Assembly (NCBI RefSeq): GCF_000520015.2
Contig: NZ_CP007044.2
Location: 5,270,001 to 5,334,000 of the forward strand
From: Chania multitudinisentens RB-25
GTDB lineage: Bacteria; Pseudomonadota; Gammaproteobacteria; Enterobacterales; Enterobacteriaceae
DNA: 64,000 bases
Direction: 5' to 3'
Shown here: one piece after another, positions 8,733 through 17,739 of the stretch
Layout: every line of letters begins with the position of its first letter
How positions within the stretch are numbered: the stretch's first letter is position 1
Translations under genes and position numbers: made by a program
The notes under the pieces: generated by a model
What the model saw: the letters and a program-made list of their open reading frames with translations, nothing else
Databases searched by the model: none
What the model was told of the DNA's origin: nothing

Positions 8733-9899
8733 TTATCTATCTTGAGATAGCGTGAAACGCAGTAAACCGTATCCCACTACCGCAGCAACCGTTGAACCCA
8801 GTAATATTCCCAGCTTGGAATAGGTAATAAGGGCAGTATCCGCATCAGCAAACGCCAGTGAAGCAATGAAGATCGACATGGTAAAGCCAATGCCGCAAAG
8901 TACCGCAACGGCAAACACCTGTTTAAAACCAATGCCCTCCGGCAGACGTGCAATACCCAGTTTCACCGCCAGCCAGCTAAATGTAAAAATCCCCAATGGC
9001 TTACCGATAAACAAACCAGCAGCAATCCCCAACGGTAACCATGATGTTAATCCGCTCAAAGAGACTCCCTGTAACGAAACGCCGGCATTGGCGAAAGCAA
9101 ACAACGGTAGGATCAGGAACGCCACCCAAGGGTGCAGCTCATGTTCCAAGGCTTCGGAAGGTGAGGATTCATCCTCAGCACGCAGCGGGATCATAAAACC
9201 GACAATCACCCCTGCCAGCGTGGCATGGACGCCGGATTTCAGGATTGCCACCCACAATACCAACCCGACAATCATATACAGCGAGGTTTTACCCACCCCA
9301 CGCCCGTTCATTAGCGCCAATATGGCAATCGCGGCTGCGGCGACGCCTAATGCCACCATCGACACCTGTTCGGTATAGAACAAGGCAATAATAACGATCA
9401 CTCCCAGGTCATCAATAATTGCCAGCGCCAACAGAAACACCTTCAGGCTGGTTGGTACACGGTTACCCAGCAATACCATGACCCCCAAAGCAAAAGCGAT
9501 ATCGGTCGCAGCCGGGATTGCCCAACCCTGGCGCGCCACTTCATCAGCGCCGTTGAATAACAGATACACCAGTGCAGGGGCCAACATTCCCCCCAAAGCC
9601 GCAACCGCTGGGAACACCGCCTTGTCACGACCAGCCAATGAACCTTGCATCAGCTCCCGTTTGACTTCCAGGCCAACCACCAGGAAAAAAATGGCCATCA
9701 GCCCATCGTTGATCCACAACAGCAGCGGCTTAGCAATCTCCAGCGATGAGACTTTGATCATCACAGGCAAATTGAGGAACGTTTGATACAAGCCCTGCAT
9801 CGGGGTATTAGCCATGAACAGCGCCAGCACGGCAGCCACGATCAGGATAATCCCCCCTGCCGCTTCCTGGCGTAAAAATTGACGAATAATATTGGTCAC
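8733..9899 (-). CDS. nhaA: Na+/H+ antiporter NhaA, GTG start
   Basis: Electrogenic inner-membrane antiporter (2 H+ in, 1 Na+ out) for sodium and alkaline pH tolerance. It has 388 residues, the same length as E. coli, with about 12 membrane segments. The ion-binding aspartates are visible in AATDIAFALG (Asp133 equivalent) and LAIIDDLGVI (Asp163/164 pair); the pH-response His is in LKSGVHATLAGV. The start is GTG at 9897-9899, with GGAG about 9 bases upstream. It is followed by its activator gene nhaR. Confidence 0.97.
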   Translation of the reverse strand: MTNIIRQFLRQEAAGGIILIVAAVLALFMANTPMQGLYQTFLNLPVMIKVSSLEIAKPLLLWINDGLMAIFFLVVGLEVKRELMQGSLAGRDKAVFPAVAALGGMLAPALVYLLFNGADEVARQGWAIPAATDIAFALGVMVLLGNRVPTSLKVFLLALAIIDDLGVIVIIALFYTEQVSMVALGVAAAAIAILALMNGRGVGKTSLYMIVGLVLWVAILKSGVHATLAGVIVGFMIPLRAEDESSPSEALEHELHPWVAFLILPLFAFANAGVSLQGVSLSGLTSWLPLGIAAGLFIGKPLGIFTFSWLAVKLGIARLPEGIGFKQVFAVAVLCGIGFTMSIFIASLAFADADTALITYSKLGILLGSTVAAVVGYGLLRFTLSQDR

Positions 9900-10071
9900 A
9901 GTACATCACTCCAGATAATAACCAAGCGCCATCGCGCCCTGGTTTCCCAGACAATGCCCCGAAGTATAGTAACCATTTAACCTCGAAAAAATCAGTTAAT
10001 AAATGCATTATAATTCGATAAAACCGAGTTATTGACAATTTTAGTGTGATGACCAAAAGATTAACGGCCAC

Positions 10072-10102
10072 AAAAAAACCCCGACCTTTCCAGGCCGGGG
10101 TT
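10072..10102 (-). terminator. Rho-independent terminator of dnaKJ
   Basis: GC-rich 10-bp stem (AACCCCGACC / GGCCGGGGTT, one G-U pair in RNA), followed on the minus strand by seven T. It lies just after dnaJ. Confidence 0.9.
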
Positions 10103-10129
10103 TATCATGATACGAACAGAAATAACGGA

Positions 10130-11257
10130 TTAACGCGTCAGGTCGTCAAAAAACTTTTTCACGCCATCGAAGAAATTTTTCGAGCGAGGCGTGTTTTTAT
10201 CACCAGAAGGGCCGTCAAGGCTTTCCTCCAGTTCTTTCAACAGAAGCTTCTGTTTCTCGTTCAGATTCACCGGCGTTTCTACCACTACGCGGCACAACAG
10301 GTCGCCCTGGCTACCACCGCGCACCGATTTCACACCTTTACCACGCATGCGGAACAGTTTACCCGTTTGGGTTTCCGCCGGGATTTTCAGCTTCACACGG
10401 CCATCCAGCGTTGGCACTTCGATCTCGCCGCCTAACGCAGCCATCGCAAAGTTAATCGGCACTTCACAATACAGATTATTCCCTTCACGCTCGAAAATCG
10501 GGTGCGCTTTCACCTGCACCTGAACATACAGATCGCCTGCTGGTGCGCCGTGCTCACCGGCTTCACCTTCCCCTGCCAGGCGGATACGATCGCCCGTATC
10601 AACCCCGGCCGGGATTTTCACCGACAGCGTTTTGGACTTTTCTACCCGGCCATGACCATGGCATTTCGTGCACGGATCTTTGATAATCTGGCCACGCCCA
10701 TGGCAATGCGGGCAAGCCTGCTGCACGGTAAAAAACCCTTGGCGCATCTGCACCTGCCCCTGACCGTGGCAGGTTGGACAAGTGACCGGTGAACTGCCCG
10801 GTTTAGACCCATTACCGTGGCAAACATCACACTCTTCCAACGTTGGAATACGGATCTCTTTGGTCACGCCGCGCACGGCCTCTTCCAGCGTCAGATCCAT
10901 GTTGTAACGCAAATCGGAGCCCCGGCTGGCACGCTGACGACGCCCGCCGCCGAAAATATCGCCAAACACATCACCAAAGATATCGCTGAAATCAGCACCG
11001 CCGCCGCCAAAACCACCACCGCCCATGCCACCTTGCTCAAAGGCTGCATGGCCATACTGATCATAGGCCGCACGTTTTTGATCATCAGTCAGGATCTCGT
11101 ACGCTTCCTTGATTTCTTTAAATTTGGCTTCGGCGTCTTTTTCCTGATTACGATCAGGGTGATACTTCATCGCTAAGCGTTTATACGCTTTTTTGATCTC
11201 ACGTTCATCGGCCGTCTTGGCGACGCCGAGAACCTCGTAATAATCTTTCTTCGCCAT
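10130..11257 (-). CDS. dnaJ: Chaperone DnaJ (Hsp40)
   Basis: Co-chaperone that delivers clients to DnaK and stimulates its ATPase. The start at 11255-11257 (MAKKDYYEVLGVAKTADEREIKKAYKRLAMKYHPDRN) gives 375 residues. Domains in order: J domain with the HPD motif (about residues 33-35); Gly/Phe-rich linker (GGMGGGGFGGGGADF); four zinc-finger repeats CDVCHGNG, CPTCHGQG, CPHCHGRG and CTKCHGHG; and C-terminal substrate domains. Seven codons upstream are in frame but precede the family start. It is the second gene of the dnaK-dnaJ operon. Confidence 0.98.
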   Translation of the reverse strand: MAKKDYYEVLGVAKTADEREIKKAYKRLAMKYHPDRNQEKDAEAKFKEIKEAYEILTDDQKRAAYDQYGHAAFEQGGMGGGGFGGGGADFSDIFGDVFGDIFGGGRRQRASRGSDLRYNMDLTLEEAVRGVTKEIRIPTLEECDVCHGNGSKPGSSPVTCPTCHGQGQVQMRQGFFTVQQACPHCHGRGQIIKDPCTKCHGHGRVEKSKTLSVKIPAGVDTGDRIRLAGEGEAGEHGAPAGDLYVQVQVKAHPIFEREGNNLYCEVPINFAMAALGGEIEVPTLDGRVKLKIPAETQTGKLFRMRGKGVKSVRGGSQGDLLCRVVVETPVNLNEKQKLLLKELEESLDGPSGDKNTPRSKNFFDGVKKFFDDLTR

Positions 11258-11282
11258 TTTCTTACTAGCCCCTAACATGCGT

Positions 11283-11314
11283 GCACGGGCGTAGAGTTGC
11301 CTCGACGCCCGTGC
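11283..11314 (-). other. Intercistronic hairpin between dnaK and dnaJ
   Basis: Perfect 10-bp arms GCACGGGCGT (11283-11292) and ACGCCCGTGC (11305-11314), with an inner 3-bp GAG/CTC extension. There is no T run, so it is probably an mRNA-stability or partial-attenuation element between the two chaperone genes, not a terminator. The role is inference. Confidence 0.6.
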
Positions 11315-11362
11315 TGGTTTCCGGCTACGGCTGTTGGCCGCACCGTGCCCGCTTAAGGGCGA

Positions 11363-13276
11363 TTATTTTTTGTCTTTAACTTCTTCGAACTCAGCATCAA
11401 CCACGTCGTCATCTTTCTGCGCCGCGTTGTCTGCCCCTGCATCAGCACCCTGTGCCTGCGCTTGAGCTTGTGCCATTTCCAGCAGTTTGCCGGAAACCTG
11501 CACCAGAGCCTGGGTTTTCGCTTCGATTTCAGCTTTATCTTCACCTTTAACCGCAGTTTCCAGCTCTTTCAACGCCGCTTCGATAGCCGTTTTGTCTTCG
11601 GCTGGCAGTTTGTCGCCAGCTTCTTCCAATTGCTTACGGGTGCCGTGGATCAGATGATCCGCCTGATTACGGGTTTGCACCAGTTCTTCAAACTTACGGT
11701 CTGCTTCAGCGTTCACTTCTGCATCGCGCACCATTTTCTGGATTTCTTCTTCGTTCAGGCCAGAAGAAGCCTTGATGGTGATCTTCTGCTCACGGCCAGT
11801 ATTTTTGTCTTTGGCTGACACATGCAAAATACCGTCGGCGTCAATGTCAAAGGTGACTTCGATCTGCGCCATACCGCGTGGTGCAGGCTGAATGCCGTCC
11901 AGATTGAACTGACCCAGTGACTTGTTATCGTTAGAACGCTTACGCTCACCTTGCAACACATGAATAGTCACCGCCGCTTGATTGTCTTCAGCAGTAGAGA
12001 ACACCTGGCTATGCTTGGTTGGGATAGTGGTGTTTTTGGTGATCAGCGGCGTCATCACGCTGCCCATGGTTTCGATACCCAGCGACAGCGGAGTAACGTC
12101 CAACAGCAGAACGTCTTTCACATCACCAGCCAACACCCCGCCCTGCACCGCAGCACCTACCGCCACCGCTTCGTCCGGGTTAACGTCTTTACGCGGTTCT
12201 TTACCGAAGAAATCAGCCACTTTCTTCTGCACCATCGGCATACGGGTTTGGCCACCCACCAGGATCACGTCCTGAACATCGGAAACCGACAAACCTGCAT
12301 CATTCAAGGCAACTTTCAGCGGCTCGATGGAGCGCGTAACCAGATCCTCAACCAGTGACTCAAGTTTTGCACGGGTCACTTTGATGTTCATGTGTTTAGG
12401 GCCGGAACCATCTGCGGTAATGTACGGCAGGTTCACGTCGGTCTGCTGCGCAGAAGACAATTCAATCTTCGCTTTCTCTGCGGCTTCTTTCAGGCGCTGC
12501 ATCGCCAGCGGATCGTTGCGCAGATCGATACCCTGATCTTTCTTGAACTCTTCAACCAGATAGTTGATCAGGCGGCTGTCAAAATCTTCGCCCCCCAAGT
12601 GCGTATCACCATTGGTTGCCAGAACCTCGAAGGTTTTTTCACCATCAACATCATCAATTTCGATAATGGAGATATCGAAAGTACCACCACCCAGATCGTA
12701 TACCGCAATAGTGCGGTTACCCACTTCTTTGTCCAGGCCATAAGCCAGAGCCGCAGCGGTAGGTTCGTTAATGATACGTTTCACTTCCAGACCTGCGATA
12801 CGGCCGGCATCTTTGGTGGCCTGACGCTGAGCATCGTTGAAGTAGGCAGGTACAGTGATAACCGCTTCAGTTACCGGTTCGCCCAGGTAATCTTCCGCCG
12901 TTTTCTTCATTTTTTTCAGTACTTCCGCAGAGATCTGCGGCGGTGCCATTTTCTGGCCTTTCACTTCCAGCCATGCATCGCCATTATCGGCGGCAATGAT
13001 GCTGTAAGGCATAATGCTTTTATCACGCTGTGCTTCTTCGTCCTGGAAGCGGCGGCCAATCAGGCGCTTGATCGCAAACAGGGTATTCTGTGGGTTAGTA
13101 ACAGCCTGACGCTTAGCAGGCTGGCCAACCAGAATCTCACCATCCTGGGTATATGCGATGATTGAAGGTGTAGTGCGATCGCCTTCGGCGTTCTCCAGCA
13201 CACGTGCCTTGGCACCATCCATAATTGCTACACAAGAGTTGGTTGTACCCAAGTCGATACCAATAATTTTGCCCAT
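11363..13276 (-). CDS. dnaK: Chaperone DnaK (Hsp70)
   Basis: ATP-dependent chaperone, 637 residues. The N-terminal actin-like ATPase opens with GKIIGIDLGTTNSCVAIMDG and contains the phosphate-2 motif IAVYDLGGGTFDISI. The linker DVLLLDVTPLSLGIET leads into the substrate-binding domain, and the tail ends in the acidic EVKDKK typical of proteobacterial DnaK. It starts at 13274-13276 after GGAG. It lies upstream of dnaJ under a sigma-32 type promoter. Its leader is unusual: a long perfect inverted repeat lies between promoter and start. Confidence 0.99.
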   Translation of the reverse strand: MGKIIGIDLGTTNSCVAIMDGAKARVLENAEGDRTTPSIIAYTQDGEILVGQPAKRQAVTNPQNTLFAIKRLIGRRFQDEEAQRDKSIMPYSIIAADNGDAWLEVKGQKMAPPQISAEVLKKMKKTAEDYLGEPVTEAVITVPAYFNDAQRQATKDAGRIAGLEVKRIINEPTAAALAYGLDKEVGNRTIAVYDLGGGTFDISIIEIDDVDGEKTFEVLATNGDTHLGGEDFDSRLINYLVEEFKKDQGIDLRNDPLAMQRLKEAAEKAKIELSSAQQTDVNLPYITADGSGPKHMNIKVTRAKLESLVEDLVTRSIEPLKVALNDAGLSVSDVQDVILVGGQTRMPMVQKKVADFFGKEPRKDVNPDEAVAVGAAVQGGVLAGDVKDVLLLDVTPLSLGIETMGSVMTPLITKNTTIPTKHSQVFSTAEDNQAAVTIHVLQGERKRSNDNKSLGQFNLDGIQPAPRGMAQIEVTFDIDADGILHVSAKDKNTGREQKITIKASSGLNEEEIQKMVRDAEVNAEADRKFEELVQTRNQADHLIHGTRKQLEEAGDKLPAEDKTAIEAALKELETAVKGEDKAEIEAKTQALVQVSGKLLEMAQAQAQAQGADAGADNAAQKDDDVVDAEFEEVKDKK

Positions 13277-13370
13277 CTAAACATCTCCACTAATAAATTC
13301 ATAAATTGGTCAGGTTGCTAACCTATATGCGGGCGATTCTTTACTTTTCAACTACCCGGCATTTCAGCTT

Positions 13371-13426
13371 TATCCCTTTCACCAGGCAAATGGCTGGTGG
13401 ATGCAATTTGCCTGGTGAAAGGGATA
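13371..13426 (-). repeat. Perfect 20-bp inverted repeat in the dnaK leader
   Basis: Arms 13371-13390 and 13407-13426 are exact reverse complements of each other over 20 bases, with a 16-base loop. The element lies downstream of the heat-shock promoter and about 95 bases before the dnaK ATG, so it should be transcribed. No T run follows on the minus strand, so it is not a standard terminator. I do not know an equivalent in the E. coli dnaK leader. Confidence 0.85.
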
Positions 13427-13455
13427 TCCACGGTCAGCAACTGCGGTTGTCAATA

Positions 13456-13483
13456 AGATGGGGCCATCTGAACCAGCATCAAG
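13456..13483 (-). promoter_or_regulatory. Sigma-32 heat-shock promoter of dnaK
   Basis: On the minus strand: -35 CTTGAT (13478-13483, inside CCCTTGATG), 14-base spacer, -10 CCCCATCT (13456-13463). This is close to the sigma-32 consensus CTTGAA / CCCCATNT and to the E. coli dnaK P1 as I remember it. It predicts a leader of about 170 bases. Confidence 0.88.
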
Positions 13484-13604
13484 GGCCAAAGCAAAAAAAA
13501 TTTCGTTTTTAACACCTGTGAGATCATTGTTTCCTGCGGTGGGGATCATTATGATGCCGCGCGCTCTGATGGAAGTTAGGCTTTTTTGACCATTTGGGCT
13601 GACT

Positions 13605-13754
13605 TATACCCACAGCATTTCAAATTGCAGGTAGACGCATATCGATCGGCAACCGATTTAAACATCGTTTGTGCTGGCTCGAGAGGGAGCTTCAGGGATG
13701 GGCCAAATAACGAAGGCAACCGAGATTCCTGCATCTTGAATGGCAACAGGTATA
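13605..13754. repeat. Dispersed palindromic repeat, copy C (150 bp)
   Basis: Left end TATACCC...TTTCAAATTGCAGG; the right end read inwards is TATACCTGTTGCCATTCAAG. It is the longest copy in the window and lies between the dnaK promoter and satP, ending 37 bases before the satP start. Confidence 0.65.
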
Positions 13755-13791
13755 TCCATTTTCGTTAATATTCTGTAATTACAGAGGACAT

Positions 13792-14391
13792 ATGCACACC
13801 AACAAGTTGGCAAACCCAGGCCCTTTGGGCCTGATGGGGTTCGGGATGACCACCGTCTTGCTGAACCTGCACAACGCAGGTTTTTTTCCACTGACTTCCG
13901 CCATCATCAGCATGGGGATTTTCTTCGGTGGCATGGCTCAGATCTTTGCTGGCCTTCTTGAGTTTAAGAAAGGCAATACCTTCGGCCTGACCGCGTTCAC
14001 TTCCTACGGTTGTTTCTGGTTAAGCTTGGTGGGGATTTTGCTGCTGCCGCGCATGGGTTTGGCAGAACCGACCGATGCCACCGTACTTGGCGTCTATCTG
14101 GCATTGTGGGGCGTATTCACTCTGTTCATGTTCTTTGGCACGTTGCAGGCTAACCGCGCATTACAATTCGTGTTTGCCAGCCTGACGGTGCTGTTTGCTC
14201 TGCTGGCCATCGGTAACATCACCGGAAATCATGCGATTCTGACCCTTGCCGGTTATGAAGGGGTGATCTGCGGTGCCAGCGCCATTTATCTGGCCATGGC
14301 CGAGGTGATCAACGAACAATTGGGCCGTACCGTATTGCCGATTGGTGCTACCACCGCTCAACATCCGGCACCGGTTACCGCCGCCGCCTGA
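13792..14391 (+). CDS. satP: Acetate/succinate:proton symporter (GPR1/FUN34/YaaH family)
   Basis: Inner-membrane carrier for acetate and succinate. It has 199 residues with six membrane segments. The family signature NPGPLGLMGFGMTTVLLNLHN is at the N-terminus (about residues 8-28); FGGMAQIFAGLLEFKKGNTFG and SYGCFWLS follow. The C-terminal tail (TTAQHPAPVTAAA) is longer than in the 188-residue E. coli protein. The ATG at 13792 follows AGAGGACAT. It is transcribed towards the convergent MFS gene, with a strong terminator between them. Confidence 0.95.
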   Translation: MHTNKLANPGPLGLMGFGMTTVLLNLHNAGFFPLTSAIISMGIFFGGMAQIFAGLLEFKKGNTFGLTAFTSYGCFWLSLVGILLLPRMGLAEPTDATVLGVYLALWGVFTLFMFFGTLQANRALQFVFASLTVLFALLAIGNITGNHAILTLAGYEGVICGASAIYLAMAEVINEQLGRTVLPIGATTAQHPAPVTAAA

Positions 14392-14411
14392 TTCTTGCCA
14401 TTCTTGATAGC

Positions 14412-14447
14412 AAAGCCCTGCAATTCATCATTTGCAGGGCTTTTTTT
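14412..14447 (+). terminator. Rho-independent terminator of satP
   Basis: 12-bp stem AAAGCCCTGCAA / TTGCAGGGCTTT with a 7-8 base loop and T7. An A run on the left side means it may also serve the convergent MFS gene. Confidence 0.93.
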
Positions 14448-14457
14448 AATCTAACGA

Positions 14458-15759
14458 CTAAGCACAGCTTCCCTGAACTTTGTTTTCGCTATTCAGGTCG
14501 CGGTGCAGATAAATCCCCAACAGCAACCCAATCACTGATAGTGTCAAGACATAGTAAGCAGGCGCTAACGGAGTTAACCTCATGATTAACGTGACCAATA
14601 TCGGGGTTAATCCCCCAAAGATGGCATAGGCCACATTATAAGAGAATGAAATCCCGCTGAACCGCACTTCTGCCGGGAAAGCCCGCACCAGCACATAAGG
14701 CACCGCCCCGACAATCCCCACGCTGAACCCAGCCAGCGCATAAGTGACAAACAACATCTCAGGATGAGTTCCCACCGACTGATAAAACAGCCAGCTACAT
14801 CCGGCCAGCAACAGGCTACCCACAATAAAGGTTTTACTGGCACCAAAACGGTCAGCCACTGAACCTGCGGTAACACACCCGATAGATAACATGACGATCG
14901 CCAGACTATTAGCCTGTAACGACAGCGCCGGAGCAATGCCAAACTGTTTTTGCAGATAGGTGGGCGTCATCAGGATCACCACCACAATACCGGCGGATAA
15001 CAGCCAGGTCAGCAGCATGGAGACTGCCACCTCTTTCTTGTGATTCACTATCACCGATTTCAGCGGCAATTCTTCCGCCAGCGCCTTACGCGCCTGCATC
15101 TCGATAAAGATTGGGGTTTCCTGCAACCAACGGCGCAGATACATGGCGAACAAGCCAAAAATCCCACCCAGGAAGAACGGAATACGCCAGCCACCGTTAA
15201 GGATAGTTTGCTGGCTGAGCGTGGTATTGATGACGGTTGCCACGATCGAACCCAGCAGAATCCCCGCCGTCAGGCCCGCAGTCAGCGTACCGCAGGCAAA
15301 ACCAATGCGTTTACGCGGCACATGCTCGGCAACAAACACCCAGGCTCCCGGCACCTCACCGCCAATCGCCGCACCTTGCAGCACACGCATCAGCAGCAGT
15401 AACAGCGGAGCGGCAATCCCTATGCTGGCATAGGTTGGCAACATCCCCATCGCCAGCGTCGGCACCGCCATCAATAGAATACTCAAGGTGAACATTTTCT
15501 TACGGCCCACCAGATCGCCGAAGTGCGCCATAATAATGCCGCCCAGCGGACGCGCCAGATATCCCGCAGCGAAGATACCGAAAGTCTGCACCTGGCGCAG
15601 CCATTCCGGCATATCCGCAGGGAAAAAGAGTTCGCCCATCACTGCGGCAAAGAAAACAAAAATAATAAAGTCATAGAACTCTAACGCACCACCCAAAGCA
15701 GCCAAAGTCAGAGTTTTGTAGTCTTGCCGGTTTAGCCGGCGATTATTGTCGTGGTGCAT
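14458..15759 (-). CDS. MFS transporter, metabolite:H+ symporter type
   Basis: Twelve-segment inner-membrane carrier of the major facilitator superfamily, 433 residues. The N-terminal phrase LAALGGALEFYDFIIFVFFAA and the loop 2-3 motif GDLVGRKKMF are typical of the MHS group (ProP, ShiA, KgtP relatives), which take up organic acids or osmolytes with protons. EVPGAWVFVAEHVPRKRIG in loop 4-5 and RFGASKTF in the second half also fit. The substrate cannot be told from sequence. It is convergent with satP; being next to an acetate/succinate carrier suggests an organic acid substrate, but that is inference. The start site has no clear Shine-Dalgarno. Confidence 0.85.
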   Translation of the reverse strand: MHHDNNRRLNRQDYKTLTLAALGGALEFYDFIIFVFFAAVMGELFFPADMPEWLRQVQTFGIFAAGYLARPLGGIIMAHFGDLVGRKKMFTLSILLMAVPTLAMGMLPTYASIGIAAPLLLLLMRVLQGAAIGGEVPGAWVFVAEHVPRKRIGFACGTLTAGLTAGILLGSIVATVINTTLSQQTILNGGWRIPFFLGGIFGLFAMYLRRWLQETPIFIEMQARKALAEELPLKSVIVNHKKEVAVSMLLTWLLSAGIVVVILMTPTYLQKQFGIAPALSLQANSLAIVMLSIGCVTAGSVADRFGASKTFIVGSLLLAGCSWLFYQSVGTHPEMLFVTYALAGFSVGIVGAVPYVLVRAFPAEVRFSGISFSYNVAYAIFGGLTPILVTLIMRLTPLAPAYYVLTLSVIGLLLGIYLHRDLNSENKVQGSCA

Positions 15760-15886
15760 AAAGTACCGTTAAAGGAAACAAGAAGAACAAAAAAGCACAT
15801 GGGCTTTCTGTAAATGAATGCTTACTATAACGTCAAATTCTTTTCACACCAGATCGGCTGTATGTTATTTCGCAATTTATTGAAAT

Positions 15887-16474
15887 TTAGCGATTTATCT
15901 CGCGGTGTGCATTTTTGGGGCGAAATGCCACTACCACAGCCGCATGAGTTTCTACATAAGGCCCCTCAAGCAGTTGGATACAATAGGGAATGCTGGCGAA
16001 GATGCCATGCACCACCACGTTACCCTGCGCGTCTTTTACCCCTTCCAACGTTTCCTGAATCGCCTTCGGCTGCCCCGGCAGATTAATGATCAAAGCTTGC
16101 TTGCGGATCACACCAACCTGCCGCGAAAGAATCGCCGTTGGCACATAATGTAAGCTGATTTGCCGCATCTGCTCGCCGAAGCCGGGCATCACACGATCGG
16201 CGATCTCCAATGTGGCATCTGGCGTCACATCACGGCGCGCCGGGCCAGTCCCGCCGGTGGTCAAGACCAAATGGCACCCCATTTCATCCACTAATTCACA
16301 CAAAGTGTGCTCAATCAGCATTTGTTCATCAGGGATCAGCCGGGTTTCCAGTTCAAAAGGCGTTGCCAACGCGCTGTTCAGCCAGCTTTCCAAAGCAGGT
16401 ATCCCCTTATCCTGATAAATCCCCCCGGAAGCGCGGTCGGAAATAGAAACCAAACCAATACGTAATATGTCCAT
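15887..16474 (-). CDS. mog: Molybdopterin adenylyltransferase
   Basis: Adenylates molybdopterin before molybdate insertion in molybdenum cofactor synthesis. The start at 16472-16474 (MDILRIGLVSISDRASGG), with AGAGG upstream, gives 195 residues, equal to E. coli Mog; the frame runs 30 codons further upstream with no family match. The MoaB/Mog signature TTGGTGPARRDVTPDAT is at about residues 70-86, and LPGQPKAIQETLEGV near residue 150. It is on the same strand as talB, downstream of the talB terminator. Confidence 0.96.
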   Translation of the reverse strand: MDILRIGLVSISDRASGGIYQDKGIPALESWLNSALATPFELETRLIPDEQMLIEHTLCELVDEMGCHLVLTTGGTGPARRDVTPDATLEIADRVMPGFGEQMRQISLHYVPTAILSRQVGVIRKQALIINLPGQPKAIQETLEGVKDAQGNVVVHGIFASIPYCIQLLEGPYVETHAAVVVAFRPKNAHREINR

Positions 16475-16564
16475 GCTGACCTCTGTGACTGATAGGGGAT
16501 TCCCCACCCGGTTATTCATTCCGAAAGTATACGATCTCTGAGTATCAGCGTGGGAAACAGGCAT

Positions 16565-16591
16565 AAAAAAGGCGGCCTAAGCCACCTTTTT
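16565..16591 (-). terminator. Rho-independent terminator of talB
   Basis: Stem with arms around GGCGGC / GCCACC (one G-U pair in RNA), a 4-base loop, and a six-base T run on the minus strand. It starts 20 bases after the talB stop. Confidence 0.85.
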
Positions 16592-16610
16592 CCGCGTTGA
16601 CTGCTTTTAT

Positions 16611-17564
16611 TTACAGCAGATCGGCGATCATTTTTTCCAGCTTGCCTTGGTCTACTGCAAACTTGCGGATACCGTCAGTCAATTTTTCAACGGCCATCGG
16701 GTCCTGGTTGTGCTGCCAGTAGAATTCAGGCTCAGTCAGCGGTGCCGGGCGAGCCTTCACCTCACCAGTGTAAGAAAGCTTGCGCTCCAGTGCCCCTTCG
16801 CTCTCGGCCAATTCTTTCAGTAGTGCAGGCGCGATGGTCAAGCGATCACAACCCGCTAATTCGATGATTTCACCGACGTTGCGGAAGCTGGCCCCCATCA
16901 CCACGGTTTCATAACCATGTTGCTTGTAGTACTGATAGATTTCGCTTACGGAAATCACTCCCGGATCTTCATGCGGAGCAAACTCTTTTTTGTCGCCATT
17001 AGCTTTGTACCAATCAAGGATACGGCCAACAAACGGAGAAATCAGATAAACACCGGCTTCGGCACAGGCACGCGCCTGAGCGAAGGAGAACAACAGCGTC
17101 AGGTTACAGTTGATGCCTTCTTTCTCCAGGCGTTCTGCCGCGCGAATCCCCTGCCAGGTTGAGGCCAGCTTAATCAGGATGCGATCGTTGCCAATACCGG
17201 CTTCATTATAAAGTTTAATCAGACGCTTGGCTTTGGCAACGCTGGCTTCGGTGTCATAAGACAGACGCGCATCCACTTCCGTGGAAATACGGCCCGGCAC
17301 CAGCTTGAGGATTTCCAAACCAATGTTAACCGCCAACTTATCTGCGGCATCGGCAATTTGCTGCTCACGATCGGTGCTTTGCTGGCGCGCCCAGGCGATA
17401 GCATCATCAATCAGTTTGCGGTATTCAGGAATTTGGGCTGCATTGAGGATCAGCGAAGGATTGGTAGTAGCATCTTGCGGTTGATATAGCTTCATTGCAG
17501 CAATATCTCCCGTATCCGCAACTACCGTGGTGAGCTGGCGTAGGGCAGTTAATTTATCGGTCAT
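16611..17564 (-). CDS. talB: Transaldolase B
   Basis: Transfers a dihydroxyacetone unit in the non-oxidative pentose phosphate pathway. It has 317 residues, equal to E. coli TalB. The Schiff-base lysine is in DRILIKLASTWQGIRAA (about residue 132). DATTNPSLIL near residue 32 is the other family signature. ATG at 17562-17564. It is divergent from yaaA. Confidence 0.98.
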   Translation of the reverse strand: MTDKLTALRQLTTVVADTGDIAAMKLYQPQDATTNPSLILNAAQIPEYRKLIDDAIAWARQQSTDREQQIADAADKLAVNIGLEILKLVPGRISTEVDARLSYDTEASVAKAKRLIKLYNEAGIGNDRILIKLASTWQGIRAAERLEKEGINCNLTLLFSFAQARACAEAGVYLISPFVGRILDWYKANGDKKEFAPHEDPGVISVSEIYQYYKQHGYETVVMGASFRNVGEIIELAGCDRLTIAPALLKELAESEGALERKLSYTGEVKARPAPLTEPEFYWQHNQDPMAVEKLTDGIRKFAVDQGKLEKMIADLL

Positions 17565-17739
17565 GTTGGTATTATCTCATCGTTTGTGCATGAACTTTTG
17601 GCATGGTTCAACCATGCCCTGATAATAACATGCGTAAAGCCTGGGGCAAGGTTGGAAAATCATGTCCTATCACAGCCATTTCTCCCTTCTCACGCGCTTT
17701 TTGTTACAGTATCTGCACTTTGATAAACAGGATGTGGCC

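Noticed and set aside
16493..16505. GGGGATTCCCC palindrome upstream of mog
   Set aside because: Too short and without context; no support as an operator or terminator.
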